Below are positions 59,331 to 64,000 of a DNA stretch of 64,000 nucleotides, one piece after another. How positions within the stretch are numbered: position 1 is the stretch's first letter; the number at the start of each line of letters is the position of its first letter. The position numbers were made by a program, and so were the translations under genes. The notes beneath the pieces are model-generated. The model did not search any database and was not told the DNA's origin. It was given only the letters and a program-made list of their open reading frames with translations. The stretch is from Verrucomicrobiota bacterium. GTDB lineage: Bacteria > Verrucomicrobiota > Verrucomicrobiia > Opitutales > Opitutaceae. The DNA lies in the NCBI GenBank assembly GCA_016235555.1, contig JACRKC010000086.1:1-64000 (forward strand). The letters run 5' to 3'.

Positions 59331-59360
59331 CTCTTCCGCTCTCGTTCAATTTTCTCCGCC

Positions 59361-59597
59361 ATGAAAAAATTCTTCGCTCTCCTTCTCCTCCTCTCCACCG
59401 CCGCGCTCTTCACCGGCTGCACCGGCAGCGCCAGCCTCGTCCGCGTCAAACCCTGGGAACGTGCCGCGCTTGCCGACTACACGATGAACCCCGGCCGCGA
59501 TCCACTCGCCACCGCGATGGCCGAGCATGTGTATTTCTCCCGCGAGACCGCCACCGGCGGACGCGGAGTCGGGGGCAGCGGGTGCGGGTGTAATTGA
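59361..59597 (+). CDS. DUF4266 small lipoprotein, 78 aa
   Basis: A lipoprotein signal (FFALLLLLSTAALFTGC) is followed by the DUF4266 pattern VRVKPWERAALADYTMN, then PLATAMAEHVYFSRETATGG. The C-terminus GGRGVGGSGCGCN is glycine- and cysteine-rich and highly characteristic. The repeated SRE..TGGRG region may be a substrate for modification, for instance flavinylation by the ApbE encoded two genes upstream, but this is inference. Its TGA stop overlaps the start of a hairpin repeat. Confidence 0.88.
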   Translation: MKKFFALLLLLSTAALFTGCTGSASLVRVKPWERAALADYTMNPGRDPLATAMAEHVYFSRETATGGRGVGGSGCGCN

Positions 59598-59722
59598 GCG
59601 GTCGGAATCCGACCGCTCATCCTGAGCGAGCAACGCGAGCGAAGGATCCATCACCCGCCGCGCCCCCCCACCGCTCTGTGGTAGGCCAGTCTCCGACTGG
59701 CCCCGTCCGGTCCGACGACCGG
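59596..59722. repeat. Cluster of short hairpin repeats (family G)
   Basis: Three hairpins follow the DUF4266 gene: GAGCGGTCGGAATCCGACCG (from 59596, continuing CTC), TAGGCCAGTCTCCGACTGGC (from 59682) and CCGGTCCGACGACCGG (59707-59722). Between them is CCTGAGCGAGCAACGCGAGC, also repeat-like. No gene is seen in 59598-59735. Confidence 0.75.
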
Positions 59723-59735
59723 ACCTGCTCCCGGG

Positions 59736-59869
59736 TGTGACTCAAACTGAGTTCAGTGATTTGTAGCGGCGGTCTATGACCGCCGGCGTGGCGCCAAGGG
59801 GATTCGTTCGGTGGTCCTAGACCGCCGCTACAACCGAGGCATTCGAGAACTGACATCAGTTTGAGTTAC
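59736..59869. repeat. Composite palindromic repeat, family A second copy with type 1 arms
   Basis: The outer arms TGTGACTCAAACTGAGTTCA and ACATCAGTTTGAGTTAC (ending 59869) are inverted; the core again has TTGTAGCGGCGGTCTATGAC and GGTCCTAGACCGCCGCTACA. It is nearly identical to 9934-10067, including CCAAGGGGATTCGTTCG in the loop (CGAACGAATCCCCTTGG in the other copy), which is inverted relative to that copy. Confidence 0.92.
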
Positions 59870-59958
59870 ACTCCCTGCTCCTCCCCCGCCAAAAGTGCAT
59901 TGTCTCGCCCGCCGTGTCGTCCATCGTCCGGTGCAGCGTCTCTCCCCCCGCCCCCGCA

Positions 59959-61848
59959 ATGAAGTTTCCTGCTGCGCTTCGCCGCCGGCTCCACTGGCTT
60001 AATTTCCCCGGCGCGCTCCTCGTCGCGTTCCTGCAACGCGCCCCCGTGCTCCGCACCGCCGCCGGTGCCGCCGAAGGCGGACTGATCGCGCCGGCCGGCG
60101 CGATCCTGCGCGCTGCGTTTGCGACTACGGCCTCGCTCGGCGCGCTGCACACCCTCGCCGGCGCCACGCAGGTCGTCGTGACCGCGACCTCCGTCAACGT
60201 CCCCGTCGATACTCCGATCACGCCCGTGAGTTTCGTCACCACGGGCGCGCCCACCATCGCGTTGTCCTACCGCATCACCGGTTTGCCACCGGGCCTGACG
60301 GTGCCGGGCTTCAACACCGCCACCGGCATCCTCAACATCTCGAACCCGACCGGCTCCGGCCAGATCACCGGCACGCCCACCATCGCCGGCAGCTATCCCG
60401 TCACCCTGCAAGCCTGGGAATTTTCCAACGCCACCGGCAGCTTCAGCCAGACCATCACCGTTCTCTTCACCGTCTCCGCCGCTTCCGCGACCGGCCAGCC
60501 GCGCATCACCGCCCAACCCGCGAGCGTCGTCACCGTCGTCGGGCAGTCGGTGACCTTCAGCGTTGGCGTCACCGCCAACCCCGCGGCCACCTACCAGTGG
60601 TTCAAGGAAGGCATCCCGATCGCCGGCGCGAATGGCGCATCCTTCACGATCGCCGACGCCAAGCTCAGCGACGCCGCGAATTATCGCGTCAACGTCACCA
60701 ACACCTTCGGCACCGTGCAGAGCGCCGCGGCGACGTTGACCGTCAATGCCGCGGCCACTCCGCCGGTGTTCACCGCCCATCCGCAGGCGGTCACCGTCGC
60801 GACCGGCGCGACCATCGTCCTGAGCGGGACGGCCGCGGCGGTCCCCACGCCGCTCTACCAGTGGTGGCTCGGCGCGAAACCCGTGGCCGGCGCGACGCAG
60901 CCGACCCTCGTGCTCACCGGCGCCGCCGCCGTCGCCGGCAGCTACACGCTCGTCGCCACCAACGACGTCAGCTTCACCACCAGCAACGCCGCCGTCGTCA
61001 CGATCACGAACACCGCCAACCCCGGCCGCCTCATCAACCTCTCCATCCTCACGGCGCTCACCGCCGGCGAGACGATGACCATGGGCGCCGCGGTCGGCGG
61101 CGCCGGCACCGCGGGCACGCGCGCCGTGCTCGCGCGCGCCGCCGGCCCCTCGCTCGCGCAACTCGGCGTGGGCAACGTCCTACCCGATCCGCGTCTGACC
61201 GTCGTCGTGCAAGGCAGCGGCGCCGTCATCGCGCAGAACAACGACTGGGGCTCCGATGCCAGCCTGCTCGCCGCGACGTTCTCCCAGGTCGGCGCGTTCC
61301 CCTACACCTCCAGCCAGTCGCGCGACGCCGCCATCCTGTTGCAGGCGCTGTCCGCCGGCAATTACACGTTTCAAGTCAGCGACAACTCGCCCGCCGCCGC
61401 CGGCACCGCCATCGCCGAGCTCTATGATGCCGGCTCGCTCAGTGCCGGCCCCGCGCCCGCGCCCCGCCTGATCAATGTTTCGGTGTTGAAGCAAATCGCC
61501 CCCGCCGGCTCCCTCACCGCCGGATTTTATGTCGGCGGCGATACCGCCAAGACCGTGCTCATCCGCGCCATCGGCCCCGGCCTCACTCCCCTCGGCGTCG
61601 GCGGCACCATGCCCGACCCGCGCCTGGCGCTCAACCGCGGCTCCACCAAGATCGCCGAAAACGACGACTGGGGCGGCGGCGCCCAGCTCACCACGGTGGC
61701 GAAAAGCGTCGGCGCCTTCGCGATCGACGACACCGCAAGCCGCGACGCCATGCTGCTCGCCACGCTTGCGCCGGGTAGCTACAACGCCGTCGTCAGCCCG
61801 GCGAATACCGGCGGCATCGCGCTGGTGGAAATCTACGAGGTGCCCTGA
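59959..61848 (+). CDS. Large exported Ig-like protein with two C-terminal repeat modules, 629 aa
   Basis: The N-terminus (1-70) is unusual: WLNFPGALLVAFLQRAPVLR, then LRAAFATTASLGALHTLAGA. It is shared with the next gene and is not a normal signal peptide. It is followed by a putative Ig-like domain (GLPPGLTVPGFNTATGILNI) and Ig-like domains with the pattern ITAQPASVVTVVGQSVTFSV...YQWFKEG. Two copies of the 130-residue module follow (LARAAGPSLAQLGVGNVLPD; LIRAIGPGLTPLGVGGTMPD), ending LVEIYEVP. It is probably an exported surface protein. The start at 59959 keeps the conserved N-terminus. Confidence 0.85.
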   Translation: MKFPAALRRRLHWLNFPGALLVAFLQRAPVLRTAAGAAEGGLIAPAGAILRAAFATTASLGALHTLAGATQVVVTATSVNVPVDTPITPVSFVTTGAPTIALSYRITGLPPGLTVPGFNTATGILNISNPTGSGQITGTPTIAGSYPVTLQAWEFSNATGSFSQTITVLFTVSAASATGQPRITAQPASVVTVVGQSVTFSVGVTANPAATYQWFKEGIPIAGANGASFTIADAKLSDAANYRVNVTNTFGTVQSAAATLTVNAAATPPVFTAHPQAVTVATGATIVLSGTAAAVPTPLYQWWLGAKPVAGATQPTLVLTGAAAVAGSYTLVATNDVSFTTSNAAVVTITNTANPGRLINLSILTALTAGETMTMGAAVGGAGTAGTRAVLARAAGPSLAQLGVGNVLPDPRLTVVVQGSGAVIAQNNDWGSDASLLAATFSQVGAFPYTSSQSRDAAILLQALSAGNYTFQVSDNSPAAAGTAIAELYDAGSLSAGPAPAPRLINVSVLKQIAPAGSLTAGFYVGGDTAKTVLIRAIGPGLTPLGVGGTMPDPRLALNRGSTKIAENDDWGGGAQLTTVAKSVGAFAIDDTASRDAMLLATLAPGSYNAVVSPANTGGIALVEIYEVP

Positions 61849-62109
61849 GCCGGAACCTCGCCGCCGAGGTGGAGCGCGTTGACCTCAACGCGCTTTTTAT
61901 GGGAGGCGCTTTACGCCCCGACGAGTCGCGAATCCGCCTGGGTTCGTGTCTGGCCGGGCGGGTTCCGTGGCATTTTTCCGCCGATTGATCCCAGAGGCGT
62001 CGCGGCAAATTGGAAATATTTTACGGTTCCGAGCGTCACAAACGCCGCGGGCGCCGGTCAACCAAGGCCGGCGCTCCTCGTGCGAGTCGCCATCGCAACG
62101 ATTCTTTCC
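61849..62109. repeat. Gap with a family B arm and a family C arm
   Basis: The gap holds GAGGTGGAGCGCGTTGACCT (61866-61885) without its inverted partner, then GGGAGGCGCTTTACGCCCCG (61901-61920), which resembles the inner element at 30571-30625. The rest of the gap is AT-richer (for example AAATTGGAAATATTTTACGG at about 62009), which may be the promoter of the next gene. Confidence 0.7.
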
Positions 62110-63984
62110 ATGAAGCTGCTCTCCTCCCTCTGGCTGCGCTGCCACTGGCTCCACCTGCCCGGCGCGGTCCTGATCGCCCTGCTGCAACGCACTCCGGTGC
62201 TGCGCCTCGCCACGCTCGCCGAGGAGCGCCTTGCGAGTTCGCCGCTCGGCAGCGTGCTCCGCTCGGCGTTCGCCACGACCGCTTCGCTCGGCGTGCTGCA
62301 CACCCTCGCGGGAGCCACGCAGCTCACCGCGTCCACCGCCAGCCCGCTCCGGGCGACGGTCGGCACGGCCATCCCGACCGTGGCCATGACGGTGACTGGT
62401 GCGCAGACTCCGCCCGGTTCGTTTCTCGTCACCGGGCCGATTCCCGCCGGTCTGGCCATTTCCGGACTCACCGGCAATGGCGGCACTTTCAACGGCGCGA
62501 CCCTCACCATGACCGGCACGCCGACAGCGGCCGGCACCTATGCGATGACGATCCGGGCTTGGGAGAAAGCCAACCGCACCGGCGACGTGTCCAGCAACTT
62601 CACCTACACCGTCGTCGTGTCCGCGCCGGCTTCCGCCGCCCCCTCGATCTCCGCCCAACCGGCCAGTCGCACCGTCGATGCCGGTGCGAGCGTGACCTTC
62701 GCGGTCACCGCCAGCGGCTCGCCGGCGCCTGTCTATCAATGGCTCAAGGACGGTGCGACCCTCGCGGCCGCCACCAACGCCACGCTCACCATCGCGGGCG
62801 CGCAGCCCACCGATGCCGGCACCTACACCGTCGTCGTCTCCAATCCCAGCGGCTCGCTCACCAGCAGCGCCGCCGTGCTCACCGTCAACGTGCCCACCAC
62901 GACGACCCCGGTGACGTTCGCCGCCCAGCCCGCGGCGCAGGTCGTCACCGCCGGCAGCACCGTCGTGTTCAACGCCCCCGCCACCGGCGCGACCAGCTAT
63001 CAATGGAACCGCAACGGCACCGCCGTCGCCGGCGCCACCTCCCCCATGCTCGTCGTGAACGGCGCCACCGCGGCGCAGGCCGGCACCTACACGGTCGTCG
63101 CCAGCAACGGCGCCACGTCGGTCACCAGCAACGCCGCCGCCCTCACGCTCGCGACGGCCGCCCCCGTCGACATCGGCCACATCGTCAACCTCTCCATCCT
63201 CACGCCGCTCGCCCTGGGCGAGACGATGACGATGGGCACCGTGCTCGGCGGCGCCGGCACGGTCGGCAACAAGGCTCTGCTCGCCCGCGTCGCGGGCCCG
63301 TCACTCGCGCCCCTCGGCGTCGCCGGCGTGCTGCCCGATCCGCAGATGTCGCTCGTCGCCGCCGGCGCCAGCGCGCCCGTCGCCACCAACAACGACTGGC
63401 TCGGCGCCCCCTCGCTCAGCACCGCGTTCGCCCAGGTCGGCGCCTTCGCCTACATGTCGTCCTTCTCGAAGGACGCCGCCCTCTACCAACCCGCGCTCGC
63501 CCCCGGCGGCTACAGCGTGCTCGTGAGCGACGCCACCGGCGCCGCCGGCACCGTGATCGCCGAACTCTACGACGAGACGCCGAGCAGCGCCTTCACCGCC
63601 ACCACGCCGCGCCTCATCAACGTCTCCGTCCTGAAAAACATCGCCACGGGGGCGACGCTCACCGCCGGCTTCGTGATCGGCGGCACTACGTCGCGCACCG
63701 TGCTGGTCCGGGCCATCGGCCCCGGACTCGCGCAATTCGGCCTCTCCGACTTCATGGCTGATCCCAAGCTCGTGCTCTCCGGCGTGACCGCGAGCAACGA
63801 CAACTGGGGCGGCGATCCGCAGATCACCGCCGCGGGCAATGCCGTCGGCGCCTTCGCGATCGCCGCCGCGGCCAGCAAGGACGCCATGCTCCTCGTCACG
63901 CTCCCGCCCGGCGCCTACACCGCGCAGGTCAGCGGCACCGGCCCCGGCGGCACCGCGATCGTCGAAGTCTACGAAGTGCCCTGA
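62110..63984 (+). CDS. Large exported Ig-like protein, paralogue of the preceding one, 624 aa
   Basis: It has the same layout: an N-terminus WLHLPGAVLIALLQRTPVLR and LRSAFATTASLGVLHTLAGA. A putative Ig-like part follows (VTGPIPAGLAISGLTG, AAGTYAMTIRAWEKANRTGD), then Ig-like domains (SAQPASRTVDAGASVTFAVT; AAQPAAQVVTAGSTVVFNAP). Two modules end the chain (LARVAGPSLAPLGVAGVLPD; LVRAIGPGLAQFGLSDFMAD) with EVYEVP at the C-terminus. It is a tandem duplicate that has diverged. Function is unknown. Confidence 0.87.
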   Translation: MKLLSSLWLRCHWLHLPGAVLIALLQRTPVLRLATLAEERLASSPLGSVLRSAFATTASLGVLHTLAGATQLTASTASPLRATVGTAIPTVAMTVTGAQTPPGSFLVTGPIPAGLAISGLTGNGGTFNGATLTMTGTPTAAGTYAMTIRAWEKANRTGDVSSNFTYTVVVSAPASAAPSISAQPASRTVDAGASVTFAVTASGSPAPVYQWLKDGATLAAATNATLTIAGAQPTDAGTYTVVVSNPSGSLTSSAAVLTVNVPTTTTPVTFAAQPAAQVVTAGSTVVFNAPATGATSYQWNRNGTAVAGATSPMLVVNGATAAQAGTYTVVASNGATSVTSNAAALTLATAAPVDIGHIVNLSILTPLALGETMTMGTVLGGAGTVGNKALLARVAGPSLAPLGVAGVLPDPQMSLVAAGASAPVATNNDWLGAPSLSTAFAQVGAFAYMSSFSKDAALYQPALAPGGYSVLVSDATGAAGTVIAELYDETPSSAFTATTPRLINVSVLKNIATGATLTAGFVIGGTTSRTVLVRAIGPGLAQFGLSDFMADPKLVLSGVTASNDNWGGDPQITAAGNAVGAFAIAAAASKDAMLLVTLPPGAYTAQVSGTGPGGTAIVEVYEVP

Positions 63985-64000
63985 ACGAGTCGTGGACGAG

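Noticed and set aside
59596-59869. Possible CRISPR array from clustered repeats
   Set aside because: Units are palindromes of different sequence and irregular spacing, with no uniform direct repeats or spacers and no cas genes.

Overview
The window is GC-rich, densely coded bacterial chromosome with few long intergenic gaps. The gene content points to Verrucomicrobiota, most likely Opitutaceae: a planctomycete/verrucomicrobial-type DUF1800 + DUF1501 secreted pair, a type II secretion pseudopilin operon, an ApbE/DUF3570/TlpA/DUF4266 cluster, large Ig-like secreted proteins with a shared unusual N-terminus, and many hairpin repeats between genes. This assignment is inference; there is no rRNA to confirm it.

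Layout. 1-5.1 kb holds regulators: two V4R-domain proteins, a receiver protein with a decayed sigma54-activator ATPase, a NarL-type response regulator and a free Hpt protein. 5.4-9.9 kb holds a PhzF-like enzyme, a GNAT acetyltransferase, a three-PAS hybrid kinase and a small DUF4864-like exported protein. 10.2-19.6 kb is a complete Wsp-type chemosensory operon (MCP, CheW, CheR-TPR, CheW, CheA-REC, CheB). Its last gene keeps a WspR-like receiver and stalk, but the GGDEF output is replaced by a histidine kinase with two more receivers. 19.8-23.1 kb holds a rhomboid protease and a TIR-TM-beta-propeller protein. 23.3-26.6 kb holds two PilT-type ATPases with a small coupled gene between them, and a DUF3568-like lipoprotein. 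26.7-34.4 kb holds a VOC dioxygenase, an AzoR-like/Rrf2 pair with matching operators, a DEAD-box helicase, an aquaporin, a HAD phosphatase, an alpha/beta hydrolase and HisC. 34.8-38.9 kb is an exopolysaccharide export set (outer-membrane barrel, Wza-like, Wzc-like tyrosine kinase). 38.9-45.3 kb holds Sua5/TsaC, ribosomal protein S18, tRNA-Arg(CCU), a large exported protein with a frameshift, and a PPi-type phosphofructokinase. 45.4-56.3 kb holds DUF1800, DUF1501 and GspG-H-I-J-K-L-M. 56.5-59.6 kb is the flavinylation-linked cluster. 59.9-64 kb holds two paralogous Ig-like secreted proteins.

Two themes stand out. One is signalling: the Wsp-type array appears rewired from c-di-GMP synthesis to a phosphorelay, and a free Hpt and an orphan NarL regulator lie 10 kb upstream as candidate partners. 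The other is a dense population of nested palindromic repeats. Several share a hairpin core of the type GTC-TNN-GAC with covarying stems. In several genes the stop codon is the first triplet of such a repeat, and repeats also sit inside the leader peptides of exported proteins (GspH, GspK, TlpA).
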